DNA from: an uncultured Coriobacteriaceae bacterium
Lineage (GTDB): Bacteria; Actinomycetota; Coriobacteriia; Coriobacteriales; Coriobacteriaceae
Assembly: GCA_944321435.1 (NCBI GenBank)
Contig: CALULH010000006.1
Location: 90,024 to 154,023, forward strand
Direction of reading: 5' to 3'
Length of the DNA stretch: 64,000 bases
Shown here: positions 19,945 through 28,459 of the stretch, piece by piece
Position numbering within the stretch: the first letter of the stretch is position 1
How the letters are laid out: each line of letters opens with the position of its first letter
The notes under the pieces: generated by a model
Told to the model about the DNA's origin: nothing
What the model saw: the letters and a program-made list of their open reading frames with translations, nothing else
The model's database searches: none
Translations under genes and position numbers: made by a program

Positions 19945-21282
19945 TTAAGAATCCGCTAGATACCGGTCGATTTCCCAGTCGGTCACGGCAGCGTTGAACT
20001 TGTTCCACTCATCGCGCTTCTTGCGCAGGAAGAACGAGTGGATGTGCTCGCCCAACGTCTCGTACATGAGCTGGGAGCTTTCAAATGCGTCAAGCGCCTC
20101 GCCCAGCGTACGGGGCAGCAAGGGATAGCCGGCCGCTGTGAGCTCGGCGTCGGTGCTTCCCAAAAGATCCGGCGTCTCGGGCGGCAGTTCCAGCCCCTCC
20201 TCGATGCCGCGCAGGCCCGCAGCCAACGTGACCGCGCAGGTGAGGTACGGGTTGGCCATGGGATCGGGCACGCGCAGCTCGATACGGGTGGAGAGCTGCT
20301 TGCCGGGCTTGTAGATGGGAATGCGGATCATGGCGGCGCGGTTGCGCAGGCCCCACGTGGCGTGCGTGGGGACCTCCCCGCCGCTGTTGTTGAGGCGCTT
20401 GTACGAATTGACCGTGGGGTTGGTGACCGCCATAAACTGCGGCGCGTACGCGAGGAGGCCCGCCATGTAGTGCTTAGCGACATCGGACAGGTGGTAGTGC
20501 TCGTCGTTCTCGCCCCAGAAGACGTTGTTGCCCTCATGGTCCAGAAGCGACTGGTACAGCAGCATGCCGCTGGAGCTCTGACCAGCGAGCGGCTTGGGCA
20601 TGAACGAGGCGTGGATGCCCTTCTCGTACGCCTCGAAGCGGATCACGTACTTGGCGGTGGTGAGCGTGTCGGCAAAGGTGAGCGCCTCGGCATGGCGCAG
20701 CGACAGGCACTGCTGGCCCGGGCCCTTGGAGTGGTAGGAGTACTCGATGGGCACGCTCATCTTCTCCAACGAGGTCACCGTGCGGCGGCGCAGGTCGAAG
20801 GCGGGATCGTCGGGCGTGAGGTCAAAATAGCCCGCCGAGTCCATGGCGGCGGTGCTGGTGCTGCTGGGGAAATAGTAGAACTCCAGCTTGCCGCCCACGT
20901 TCATGAGGAAGCCCATCTCCTCGGCCTTGCGGAACACGCGCTCCAGGCAGGCGCGGGGATCTCCGGCGAAGGGCTCGCGGTCGGGGGTGTAGATGTTGCA
21001 GAAGATGCGCGCCGTGTGCTGCTCCTTGTCGCGCCATGGCATGATCTGGAACGTGGTGGGATCCGGGAAGACCAGCATGTCGGCCTCTTCCGGCGAGGTG
21101 AAGCCCTCGATGGACGAGCCGTCGAAGCCGATGCCCTCCTCGAAGGCAACCTCGAGGTCCTCCGGGCTGATGGCGAAGCTCTTAAGGCGCCCGATGACGT
21201 CGGCGAACCAGAGGCGGATAAACCGGACGTTACGCTCCTCGATGGTGCGCAGCACGAAGTCGATATTCTGACGCTGATCCAT
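19945..21282 (-). CDS. Glutamine synthetase-like protein with altered active site
   Basis: The fold is clearly glutamine synthetase type I: 445 residues, GFDGSSIEGF at 52-61, FMPKPL at 227-232, AVTNPTVNSYKRL, RIELRVPDPMANPYL. Several metal and substrate residues are missing when compared with Bacillus GlnA. EPEF becomes KLEF (Lys132), HHEVAPGQHE becomes YHSKGPGQQC (Ser185, Cys192), and SGMHC becomes SGMLL (Leu241). Loss of these metal ligands makes normal glutamine synthesis doubtful. It may be a regulatory pseudoenzyme or act on another substrate. ATG 21282 has GAAAGGGG upstream. It lies directly upstream of the GlnR-like gene on the same strand, 67 bases away. Confidence 0.82.
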   Translation of the reverse strand: MDQRQNIDFVLRTIEERNVRFIRLWFADVIGRLKSFAISPEDLEVAFEEGIGFDGSSIEGFTSPEEADMLVFPDPTTFQIMPWRDKEQHTARIFCNIYTPDREPFAGDPRACLERVFRKAEEMGFLMNVGGKLEFYYFPSSTSTAAMDSAGYFDLTPDDPAFDLRRRTVTSLEKMSVPIEYSYHSKGPGQQCLSLRHAEALTFADTLTTAKYVIRFEAYEKGIHASFMPKPLAGQSSSGMLLYQSLLDHEGNNVFWGENDEHYHLSDVAKHYMAGLLAYAPQFMAVTNPTVNSYKRLNNSGGEVPTHATWGLRNRAAMIRIPIYKPGKQLSTRIELRVPDPMANPYLTCAVTLAAGLRGIEEGLELPPETPDLLGSTDAELTAAGYPLLPRTLGEALDAFESSQLMYETLGEHIHSFFLRKKRDEWNKFNAAVTDWEIDRYLADS

Positions 21283-21510
21283 GAGTCCCCTTTCACAGCA
21301 TCTGCGGCACATGGTCGCGCGCCGCCGTACGCGACGCGAACAGTTGCCGTAAGTGTGCCACAACTATATTTCCTGGCTGTTTCGGTCATCCCGAGAAGGG
21401 ATGGAGGACAGTGCGGCAGCGCCTCATCGCGCGGCCCGTGCAAAAGGGACGAGCGCATCGGGCGGAAAGAAGACCCCGCCTGCCGCGCGCATGCATCCTG
21501 CGGTAAAAAT

Positions 21511-21545
21511 GCGGACGGGGCCGCAGGCGCAGCCCCGTCCCCGCA
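21511..21545 (-). terminator. Terminator of the FeoB-associated gene
   Basis: The GC-rich stem GCGGACGGGGC / GCCCCGTCCCCGC is followed on the minus strand by ATTTTTACC. It lies 17 bases beyond the stop at 21562. Confidence 0.75.
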
Positions 21546-21561
21546 TGCTCCGACCAGGGCC

Positions 21562-21747
21562 CTACAGCCCCTTGCCCAAGCGCTTCTCTATCTCAAGGGG
21601 ATCCATGTGCGCCATGCAGGAGCCCTTGTGGGCGCACGTCCCCGCCTCCGAGCAGTCAGCGCATACGCCCTTGCGCCTTACGCGGAGCACGACGGCGGCG
21701 AGCGCGGCCGCGATCGCGACGAGGATAACGATATCGACGGGACCCAT
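21562..21747 (-). CDS. FeoB-associated Cys-rich membrane protein
   Basis: A 61-residue protein with one N-terminal membrane helix (VDIVILVAIAAALAAVVL) and a cytoplasmic Cys-rich tail (CADCSEAGTCAHKGSC), the layout of the FeoB-associated family that accompanies Feo iron transporters. It may help handle Fe2+ at the FeoB exit; the exact role is not known. ATG 21747 has AAAGGAGG upstream. A FeoB terminator and an iron-box-like palindrome both lie upstream, so it has its own, probably iron-controlled, promoter. Confidence 0.85.
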   Translation of the reverse strand: MGPVDIVILVAIAAALAAVVLRVRRKGVCADCSEAGTCAHKGSCMAHMDPLEIEKRLGKGL

Positions 21748-21800
21748 ACAGCCTCCTTTGCCAGCCTCCGCCATGTGGGGCGGCGGCAGTCCAGCTCTTC

Positions 21801-21820
21801 AAGTTAGGATACCCTAACTT
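21801..21820. promoter_or_regulatory. Iron-box-like palindrome 1
   Basis: AAGTTAGGAT/ACCCTAACTT is a 20-bp palindrome with one mismatched pair, 54 bases before the FeoB-associated start. It resembles DtxR/IdeR-type operators (TTAGG...CCTAA). Related sites stand before feoB and before the first feoA. Confidence 0.78.
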
Positions 21821-21885
21821 ATTCTTCCCCGCATGCAGTCAGCTCAGTGCGACAAGAACGCCACAGGCTCCGCATGCGACGCGCG

Positions 21886-21917
21886 AAAAAAGGCCGCCGG
21901 CTCATCGCCGACGGCCC
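21886..21917 (-). terminator. Terminator of feoB
   Basis: The stem GGCCGCCGGC / GCCGACGGCC (one mismatch) is followed on the minus strand by six T. It lies about 75 bases after the feoB stop codon. Confidence 0.85.
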
Positions 21918-21990
21918 GAGGGGAGGTGCCTGAAGGGACGGGCGCCCGCGCTTATCGCGCAGCGATGCGACCCCGTCCGGAGACGATGCC

Positions 21991-24222
21991 CTACGCGGTT
22001 GCCGCCGCAGCCGCCGGCTCGTCATCCCACGCGCCCTTGGGCATGGGGCGGAACACCTGAAAGAGGATAAGCGCCGCAAACGCAACCGCCACCACGGTCC
22101 AGACGCTGACCACGCCCTGCGCGAGCAGGTAGAACTGGTTGATCATAAGGCCCACAACCCAGGCGAAGCCGCACTCGTAGCCCAACGCGATGGCCGTCCA
22201 CTTGGCGGAGTTCATCTGGGCGCGAATGGTGCCCATAGCGGCGAAGCACGGCGCGCAAAGCAAGTTGAAGGCGCCGAAGGCCATGATGCCGCCCATGGTG
22301 GAGAACATCCCGGCGAACGCCGCCCACAGGCTCGGATCGGTCTCCCCGGCGTCGGCGATGTGCAGCAGCGACGCCGCCGTGGCCACCACGTTCTCCTTGG
22401 CCACAAGGCCGGTAACAGACATAGCCGTGGCCTGCCAGGAATCGAAGCCCAGCGGGGCGAAGATCCAGGCGATGGCGCCGCCCAGCATAGCCAGCACCGA
22501 GTAGTCGGTGAACTCCTCGGGCACGCCTTCCATGTCGGGAAGGAACCCGAAGGCGCCCGAGCCGCCCTCCCAGCCAGCCGTGCCGAAGTTGGAGAGGAAC
22601 CACACCACCACGGTGGAGGCGAAGATGATCGTGAAGGCCTTCTTGATGTAGGCGCTCACGCGCTCCCACACGTGAAGAGCCCAGGAGCGGATGGAGGGGA
22701 AGTGGTAGCTCGGCAGCTCCATTACGAACGGCGTGGGCCGACCGGCGAAAAGCTTAGTCTTCTTGAGCATGATGCCCGAGACGATGACCGCCACCACGCC
22801 CAGGAAGTAGAACAGCGGCGCGATCCAAGTAGCGTCGGACGTGCCCACCAGCGCGCCCATGAGCAGCGCGATGATGGGGAGCTTGGCTCCGCAGGGGATG
22901 AACGTGGTGGTCATGACCGTCATGCGGCGGTCCTTCTCGTTCTCGATGGTCTTGGTGGCGAGCACGCCGGGCACGCCGCAGCCCGTGGAGACGAGCATGG
23001 GGATGAACGACTTGCCAGACAGCCCGAAGCGGCGGAACACGCGGTCCATCACGAAGGCGACGCGCGCCATGTAGCCGCAGTCTTCGAGGAAGGAGAGCAG
23101 GATGAAGAGCACCACCATCTGCGGGATGAAGCCGAGCACGGCGCCCACGCCGGCCACGACGCCGTCGACTACCAGGGAGGTCACCATGGCGCTGGCGCCA
23201 GCGGCCTCGAGCCAGCCGGTCACCACGTCGGGCACGGACGGCATGGCCGCGCCGAAGAGCTCCCAACCCTCGCCGAAGAGGTTGTCGTTGACCCAGTCGG
23301 TGCCGGCAGTACCGAAGGTCGATATGGCCAGGTAGTACACGCCGAACATCACGGCCAAAAAGATCGGCAGGCCGAGGATGCGGTTCGTGACGATGCGGTC
23401 GATCTTCTCGGACGTGCTCATCTTGGCCGGCGCCTTCTTCACGCACTCATCCATGATATGGGCGATCAGCGCGTAACGCTCCCCGGTGATGATGGACTCG
23501 GCGTCGTCGTCGCAGTCCTTCTCGCACTGGGCCACCAGGGCCTCGACCTTGGCCGCGCTTGCCGGGGACAGGCTGATGGCCTTCGCGGCCAGCTCATCGC
23601 GCTCGAAGAGCTTGACGGCGTAATAGCGGCGCTTGCCCTCCTCTACGCCGGCGGGCACGAGCTTCTCGATGTCGTCGAGGACCCCCTCGATGGCGGAATC
23701 GAACCTGTGCGCGGGAACAGAGCCCGCCTTGGCCGCCTCCTGACGGGCGGTGCGCAAAAGCTCGTCCACGCCGCTGCCCTTGAGCGCCGAGATCATCACG
23801 ACGGGAGCCCCCAGGCGCTGAGAGAGCTTGCCTGCATCGATCTTGTCGCCGCTCTTCTCGACCAGGTCGGCCATGTTGAGGGCGATCACCACCGGCAGGC
23901 CGGTCTCAACGACCTGCAGGGTAAGGTAGAGGTTGCGTTCCAGGTTGGTGGCGTCCACCACGTTGACCACCACGTCGGGCTCGCCGCTCATGAGGTAGTC
24001 GCGGGAAACCTGCTCCTCGGGGCTGTACGGCGAAAGCGAGTAGATGCCGGGCAGGTCGGTGACGACCACGTTCTTGTCGGAGGAGAGGCGCGCCTCCTTC
24101 TTCTCAACCGTAACGCCGGGCCAGTTGCCCACGTAGCCGTTCTGGCCCGTGATGCGGTTGAACAGGGTCGTCTTGCCGCAATTGGGGTTTCCCGCCAACG
24201 CGACGCGAATGTCTGTTGCCAT
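21991..24222 (-). CDS. feoB: Ferrous iron transport protein B
   Basis: Inner-membrane Fe2+ importer with a cytosolic GTPase domain. The 743-residue protein has G1 GNPNCGKTT near 11-19, G2 around NWPGVTVEKK, G3 DLPG, G4 NMAD, a helical guanine-dissociation inhibitor region, then about eight to ten membrane segments with the Gate motifs STGCGVPG and CGAKLP. ATG 24222 is preferred (AAGGAAG upstream) over 24237. It follows two feoA genes and has an iron-box-like site in its own leader. Confidence 0.95.
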   Translation of the reverse strand: MATDIRVALAGNPNCGKTTLFNRITGQNGYVGNWPGVTVEKKEARLSSDKNVVVTDLPGIYSLSPYSPEEQVSRDYLMSGEPDVVVNVVDATNLERNLYLTLQVVETGLPVVIALNMADLVEKSGDKIDAGKLSQRLGAPVVMISALKGSGVDELLRTARQEAAKAGSVPAHRFDSAIEGVLDDIEKLVPAGVEEGKRRYYAVKLFERDELAAKAISLSPASAAKVEALVAQCEKDCDDDAESIITGERYALIAHIMDECVKKAPAKMSTSEKIDRIVTNRILGLPIFLAVMFGVYYLAISTFGTAGTDWVNDNLFGEGWELFGAAMPSVPDVVTGWLEAAGASAMVTSLVVDGVVAGVGAVLGFIPQMVVLFILLSFLEDCGYMARVAFVMDRVFRRFGLSGKSFIPMLVSTGCGVPGVLATKTIENEKDRRMTVMTTTFIPCGAKLPIIALLMGALVGTSDATWIAPLFYFLGVVAVIVSGIMLKKTKLFAGRPTPFVMELPSYHFPSIRSWALHVWERVSAYIKKAFTIIFASTVVVWFLSNFGTAGWEGGSGAFGFLPDMEGVPEEFTDYSVLAMLGGAIAWIFAPLGFDSWQATAMSVTGLVAKENVVATAASLLHIADAGETDPSLWAAFAGMFSTMGGIMAFGAFNLLCAPCFAAMGTIRAQMNSAKWTAIALGYECGFAWVVGLMINQFYLLAQGVVSVWTVVAVAFAALILFQVFRPMPKGAWDDEPAAAAATA

Positions 24223-24313
24223 GCTTCCTTCTTCCATGAGGCGATTCCGGAATCCTGTCGGCGCGCTGGAAGGGACGGCGCCGGCTTTGAAACCGCAGGT
24301 AGATCAGACGTTT

Positions 24314-24333
24314 TAGTTAGATATGCCTAACTT
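24314..24333. promoter_or_regulatory. Iron-box-like palindrome 2 before feoB
   Basis: TAGTTAGATATGCCTAACTT matches the site at 21801 in both half-sites (AAGTTAGG and CTAACT). It lies 92 bases before feoB, just after the second feoA stop. It may form a second, internal iron-controlled promoter. Confidence 0.75.
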
Positions 24334-24355
24334 TATGCGCATGAAAAAGCTCCCC

Positions 24356-24577
24356 TTAGAGCACTTCCACGTGGGCCGCCTCCTCCTTGCGGATGGACAG
24401 CTCGTAACCGCGCACGGTGATCTCGACCGGGTCCCCCAACGGGGCCACCTTCACAACCGTGACGGTGGTACCCTTGATCAGGCCCATGTCCATCAGGTGG
24501 CGGCGCAGCGCGCCCTCACCGTGCAGCTTGGCGATAGTGGCCGACTGCCCCACGGCAACGTCCTTCAGGCTCTTCAT
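24356..24577 (-). CDS. feoA: FeoA domain protein (second copy)
   Basis: A 73-residue SH3-like FeoA protein, a small cytosolic partner needed for FeoB function. It has the family pattern LRRHLMDMGLIKGTTVTVVKVAPLGDPVEI, ending in IRKEEAAHVEV. A strong ribosome site, GAGAGGGGGAG, stands before ATG 24577. It lies between another feoA and feoB on the same strand; tandem feoA genes are common in such operons. Confidence 0.93.
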   Translation of the reverse strand: MKSLKDVAVGQSATIAKLHGEGALRRHLMDMGLIKGTTVTVVKVAPLGDPVEITVRGYELSIRKEEAAHVEVL

Positions 24578-24613
24578 TTCTCCCCCTCTCGATGGTTCCG
24601 CGGCGATGCGCGC

Positions 24614-24850
24614 TTACGCAACCATGACCCGCATGGCGGTCTTGCTGTCGATCCCCAAACGCGAGCCCTTCACCATGACGATGATGTTGCCCAACGCCTG
24701 GTTCACCACGTGGACCTCGGAGCCCTCGACGAACCCCAGGTTCGATAAGTGGCGTTTGAGCTCCTCGCCGCCGCGGACGCGAACCACACGCACGGTGTCG
24801 CCCGCCTTCGCCATGGAAAGCGGCATCGTGAATCCCGACGCTTCTGCCAT
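24614..24850 (-). CDS. feoA: FeoA domain protein (first copy)
   Basis: First gene of the feo operon, 78 residues, with the FeoA core VRGGEELKRHLSNLGFVEGSEVHVVNQALGNIIVMVKGSRLGID. The open frame extends upstream to 25054, but that part is not FeoA-like. ATG 24850 has GAGAGG 12 bases upstream, a rather long spacing. The two FeoA proteins share the same length and fold but differ in sequence, so they are probably not redundant. Confidence 0.88.
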   Translation of the reverse strand: MAEASGFTMPLSMAKAGDTVRVVRVRGGEELKRHLSNLGFVEGSEVHVVNQALGNIIVMVKGSRLGIDSKTAMRVMVA

Positions 24851-24905
24851 CGCCGCATTCGCCTCTCTTCGTCTTCCGTGAACGAGGTTATTCTTCGTTC
24901 GCGTT

Positions 24906-24925
24906 AAGTAACCTATCACTAACTT
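24906..24925. promoter_or_regulatory. Iron-box-like palindrome 3 before the feo operon
   Basis: AAGTAACCTATCACTAACTT keeps the outer half-sites of the other two boxes (CTAACTT, and AAGT on the other side). It lies 56-75 bases before the first feoA. It is the least symmetrical of the three. Confidence 0.55.
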
Positions 24926-25017
24926 GCTGCGTTGTGAAGACTTTCGGGCAAATTTGTAGCGGGAAGTTAACTTTTTAGACGATAAACACGGGTCTTTGCG
25001 GGCGAGAAGAGCAGAGT

Positions 25018-25113
25018 ATCCGGTCGGCCGCGCGGGGGCGGGGCATATGCTCACCGACCCCGCGAAGGCCTACGAGATGCTCGGCCGGCCGCGCGCGGGG
25101 GCGGGGTATATCG
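25018..25113 (+). repeat. Direct repeat of a GC-rich 30-base block
   Basis: CGGCCGCGCGGGGGCGGGGCATAT at about 25025 recurs at about 25087 as CGGCCGCGCGCGGGGGCGGGGTATAT, roughly 60 bases apart. The second unit forms the left arm of palindromic repeat copy 2. The first may be a relic of another arm. The 24926-25267 gap holds no gene that I can support. Confidence 0.6.
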
Positions 25114-25206
25114 TCCTGGCGCAGTTCTGCAGCCGCAGGAAGCGCCGTTCCCGGCGCTTCCGTCGCGGCGAAGCTGTTTGAGCACAGGATGATATGCCCC
25201 GCCCCC
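25096..25206 (+). repeat. Palindromic repeat copy 2
   Basis: Same structure as copy 1: arms GGGGGCGGGGTATATC and GATATGCCCCGCCCCC, left block GCGCAGTTCTGCAG, 9-bp stem GGAAGCGCC / GGCGCTTCC around loop GTTCCC, right block GAAGCTGTTTGAGCAC. It lies between the ROK kinase stop and the feo promoter. Confidence 0.88.
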
Positions 25207-25267
25207 CCTGCTACGAAGTTACAAACGCTAGCGTTATGCGGCTGTCGGCCGTGCTTCTCGCAAAACG

Positions 25268-26158
25268 TTACTTTGCAGCCTCAAGGGCGCGGAGGCCGAG
25301 AACGATGGAGCCCAGGACGCCCTGGTTGCCGTCGAGGCTCGGGGGAACGATATAGGAATCAATCTGATCGAGCTCGGGGGTGGACAGGTAGCCGTTGAGC
25401 TTCTCGAGCGTCTTCTTCCGCACGAGAGGCATGAGCTCGGGGGTATGGTCCGGCACGCCGCCGCCCAGGATGATGCGCTGCGGAGAATAGCACAGGATAT
25501 AGGTGGCCAGGCCCTGAGCCAGGTAGTCAGCCTCCTGCTCCATGACGGCGGGATCGTTTGAGAGCACGTCGTTGCCCTCCCCCAGGCGCAGCTGCACGGC
25601 CGGTCCCGCGGCAACGCCCTCCAGGCAGTTGCCGTGGCAGTGGCAGGTGCTGGGCACGTTGTCGCCGGCGGCGCGCTGAACCGCAACGTGACCGGCCTCG
25701 GGATGGAGCATGCCGTGCAGCATCTGGCCGCCGATGCACACGCCCACGCCGATACCGGTGCCCACGGTGATGTAAATCACGTCGGTGAGGCCCTGGGCGG
25801 CGCCGAAGGTGATCTCGCCCAGGCAGGCCCCGTTAACGTCGGTGTCGATGCCCACGGGCACGTTGAGGGCGCGCTTGAGCTCGCCCATGAAGTCGTAGTT
25901 CTGCCATGCGATCTTAGGGGTGTTGAGAATGCGGCCGAGGCGCGGGTCGGCGGGGTTCACGGCCACCGGCCCAAACGCAGCCAGGCCAAGAGCGGCGATG
26001 TCCTTGTCTTTAAAGTAGCCGATAAGGTCGGGCAGGGTCTCCTGCGGGGTGCGCGTGGGATAGCTTGCACGGTCCAGCACCTTGCCGTCCGCAGTGCCCA
26101 CGGCGCACACCATCTTCGTGCCGCCCGCCTCGATGGCGCCGATCAGCTTGTCGCTCAT
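25268..26158 (-). CDS. ROK family sugar kinase (probable fructokinase)
   Basis: Phosphorylates a hexose with ATP in the cytosol. The start IGAIEAGGTKMVCAVGTADG is the ATP-binding pattern of ROK fructokinases (ScrK/GmuE type) rather than GlcK. The ROK zinc site is present: His in HPEAGHVAV and the Cys cluster CHCHGNC, followed by LEGVAAGPAV. The catalytic Asp lies in IDTDVNGACLGE. The 296-residue length is normal. No transporter or glycosidase gene adjoins, so the substrate assignment rests on sequence alone. Confidence 0.82.
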   Translation of the reverse strand: MSDKLIGAIEAGGTKMVCAVGTADGKVLDRASYPTRTPQETLPDLIGYFKDKDIAALGLAAFGPVAVNPADPRLGRILNTPKIAWQNYDFMGELKRALNVPVGIDTDVNGACLGEITFGAAQGLTDVIYITVGTGIGVGVCIGGQMLHGMLHPEAGHVAVQRAAGDNVPSTCHCHGNCLEGVAAGPAVQLRLGEGNDVLSNDPAVMEQEADYLAQGLATYILCYSPQRIILGGGVPDHTPELMPLVRKKTLEKLNGYLSTPELDQIDSYIVPPSLDGNQGVLGSIVLGLRALEAAK

Positions 26159-26393
26159 TGCCTTAGCTCCCTTCAGGGGCCACGCCCCGTCCTGCCGCCC
26201 TGCTCGCGCGGCACGTCAATCCTCGCGCCGGGAAACCCAAGCGCCGCAATGCCCTTATTGTACGCCGCGGAAACGGCGAGCGTCCGCACATTATGTAATC
26301 GTTTTCACTTTTCCGTGAGCGCACGCATGCGCGGATAAGCGGAAAGGAGAGCAGCGGACGCGCCGCTTACCGACGAGGGACCGCCGCTCCCGG

Positions 26394-26933
26394 TTAGAAA
26401 ATGCGCTTCTCCATGATGTAATCGTCCATCACGAAGCCGTGGCCGATGTCGGTCTCGACGGCATCGATGGTCGCGAAGCCCTTCCCGCGATACGCACGCG
26501 TGCCGAGTTCGTTGCCCTTGTTGACAGTGAGGTACATTGCGCCGAGGCCGCGCTCGCGGCACAGGCGCTCGTAGAAGGCTACGACGGCGCTGGCGAAATG
26601 CCTGCCGCGCTCCGCCGCGCGCAGGTAGATCTTGCTGATGAAGAAGCGGTTGGTCTCCGGCTCCACATGGCCGCCGGTGTAGCCCACCACGCGTCCGTCG
26701 TCGGCGGCGCGCACGAACCAATACTCGTAAGCATGGTCAGCCATGTCGCGGCGAATGGCCGGAAGGCTCTGGAATTGCTCGACCATGTAGTCGGTCTGCG
26801 CCGGGCCGATAAGCGCCGGCCAATATTCATGCCAGATTTCCGACGCCAACGAGGCCAGACGCTCCTGCTGCTCGGACGTCTCGACCGCCTCGAAGCGGGC
26901 GATCTTCTCGCCCGCAGCGTTCTTCTCGCACAT
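26394..26933 (-). CDS. GNAT family N-acetyltransferase
   Basis: A 179-residue single-domain acetyltransferase using acetyl-CoA. The GNAT core is visible as VVGYTGGHVEPETNRFFISKIYLRAAERGRHFASAVV (motif A with its R-x-x-G/A-x-G/A-like turn), followed by LTVNKGNELGTRAYRGKGF and the end VMDDYIMEKRI, typical of the YhgA/MarR-neighbour type of GNAT. The substrate is unknown; protection against a small toxic amine is one option. It lies 39 bases after the glycosyltransferase gene on the same strand. Confidence 0.85.
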   Translation of the reverse strand: MCEKNAAGEKIARFEAVETSEQQERLASLASEIWHEYWPALIGPAQTDYMVEQFQSLPAIRRDMADHAYEYWFVRAADDGRVVGYTGGHVEPETNRFFISKIYLRAAERGRHFASAVVAFYERLCRERGLGAMYLTVNKGNELGTRAYRGKGFATIDAVETDIGHGFVMDDYIMEKRIF

Positions 26934-26972
26934 ACTGCCCTCTCCTCTCCGCCGCAGGCACCGGCGCCCGCG

Positions 26973-28364
26973 CTAGCGCTTCCCCTGCTTGATCAGGCTC
27001 TCTATCAGCTTCAGCGTGGCCTGATAGGCCTTAGAGCGGTCGAACTGCTCCTCGGCGACCTCGCGCGCGTTCATACCCATGCGCATGCGCTCGGGCTCGT
27101 CGGACAGCAGCGTGTCCAACGCCTGGGCGAGAAGCGCGGGCTGCTCGGGCTCCACGTTCACACCGAAGTCGTCCTGCGTGACCTTGAGGCCGAACTCGGG
27201 GCTGGGCGAGGTGTTGACCATGGGCTTGCCGGCCGCCAGATAGTCGGCGATTTTGGTGGGGACGCTCTGCGGCGCCTTGCGCGCGAGCGAGTTCACCAGC
27301 ACGTCGGAGCTTTCCAGATAAGCCGCCATCTGACGGTAGGGCAGGTATCCGAGGAAGTCCACCGGGGCCTTCTCCTCGGCCGCAACCTGCTCGAGCGCGG
27401 CGCGGTCCACGCCGTCGCCCAGGAGTTTGAGGCGCACCGTCGGGTGCTTCTCGGCCACCTGCGCCACCGCGCGGATGAGCGTGGCGATGTCGTAGCAGGC
27501 GGACAGGGTGCCCGCGTAGGTTACCCAGAGCTCGTCCTCCGGGCGGTCGAGCTCGAGCGCGAACTCGTCCACGCCGCGGTCGAACTCCGCCAGGTCGTTG
27601 CCCACATAGACCACGAGCTTGGGAATGGTGTTGGGACGGTCCTTGAACGGGCGCGACGCGTATTCGTCGGACGTGCCCACAATGGCGTCGGCCAGGGAGT
27701 AGGCGCGCTTGGCCTGAGCGTAAAAGGGCGCGAAGGCAACGTTTGAGACCACGGGAACGTCGAGCGCCACGCGGAACGCCTCGGGCCACAGGTCGTTCAC
27801 GTCGATGATAAGCGGAATGCGGTAGCGTTCCGCAGCCTCGGCCACAGCGACCGCGACGTCGTTGGGCGGGATCTGGCAGTAAACGAGGTCGAAGGCATGA
27901 TCGCGTTCGAAGAAGTCCGCAACGTTCTTGGCCATGATATGGTGCGACCAAATGCGCTGCGGGCACATGTTCTTGGGATAGCCCGGCTCGTCGATGAGAT
28001 GCACCGCATACGGGGCGTCCACCGCAAAGTCCTTGGAGCGCATCTCCTTGTCCCAGTGCTGGAAGCGCGACGTGATGAAGTCGACCTCGTAGCCCGCTTG
28101 GGCAAGCAGGCTGCACAGGAAGGTGTAGCGCGTGGCGCCTTTGACCTCGCCGGGCAGCTTGGCGTCGATGCTGTAAACGGCGATGCGCCCGCGAGCGGGC
28201 GCAGACGCACCGTCCCCGGCCTCCTCGTCATCCTCGTCGGCCGCGCTGGTGAAATCCTCGAACGACTCGTCCGCCAGGGATTCCTCCCCGTCAAACGCGA
28301 TTTCGTCTATCTCGTCTGAAGTGACAGCCTGGTCGTGCTCTGCGTTTGAAGTGTGGTCAACCAT
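26973..28364 (-). CDS. Glycosyltransferase family 4-type protein
   Basis: GT-B fold sugar transferase, 463 residues. After an acidic, disordered N-terminal stretch of about 55 residues come the N-lobe (GRIAVYSIDAKLPGEVKGATRYTF, SHHIMAKNVADFF, IIDVNDLWPEAF) and the C-lobe (VTYAGTLSACYDIATLIRA, LKLLGDGVDR, SSDVLVNSLARKAPQSVPTKIADYLAAGKP). The C-lobe matches the nucleotide-sugar site of GT4 proteins. It belongs to a minus-strand run with two GT2 enzymes and an ABC-2 polysaccharide exporter, so it probably builds a cell-surface glycan. Confidence 0.85.
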   Translation of the reverse strand: MVDHTSNAEHDQAVTSDEIDEIAFDGEESLADESFEDFTSAADEDDEEAGDGASAPARGRIAVYSIDAKLPGEVKGATRYTFLCSLLAQAGYEVDFITSRFQHWDKEMRSKDFAVDAPYAVHLIDEPGYPKNMCPQRIWSHHIMAKNVADFFERDHAFDLVYCQIPPNDVAVAVAEAAERYRIPLIIDVNDLWPEAFRVALDVPVVSNVAFAPFYAQAKRAYSLADAIVGTSDEYASRPFKDRPNTIPKLVVYVGNDLAEFDRGVDEFALELDRPEDELWVTYAGTLSACYDIATLIRAVAQVAEKHPTVRLKLLGDGVDRAALEQVAAEEKAPVDFLGYLPYRQMAAYLESSDVLVNSLARKAPQSVPTKIADYLAAGKPMVNTSPSPEFGLKVTQDDFGVNVEPEQPALLAQALDTLLSDEPERMRMGMNAREVAEEQFDRSKAYQATLKLIESLIKQGKR

Positions 28365-28459
28365 GCGTCCCCCTTCGGTTCATCCGATCTTCATTGTAAA
28401 CGAGGAGACGGCTGCGTGCCGCCCGCACGCAGACCGCCACGAGAGCCACAGCTCCGTCG

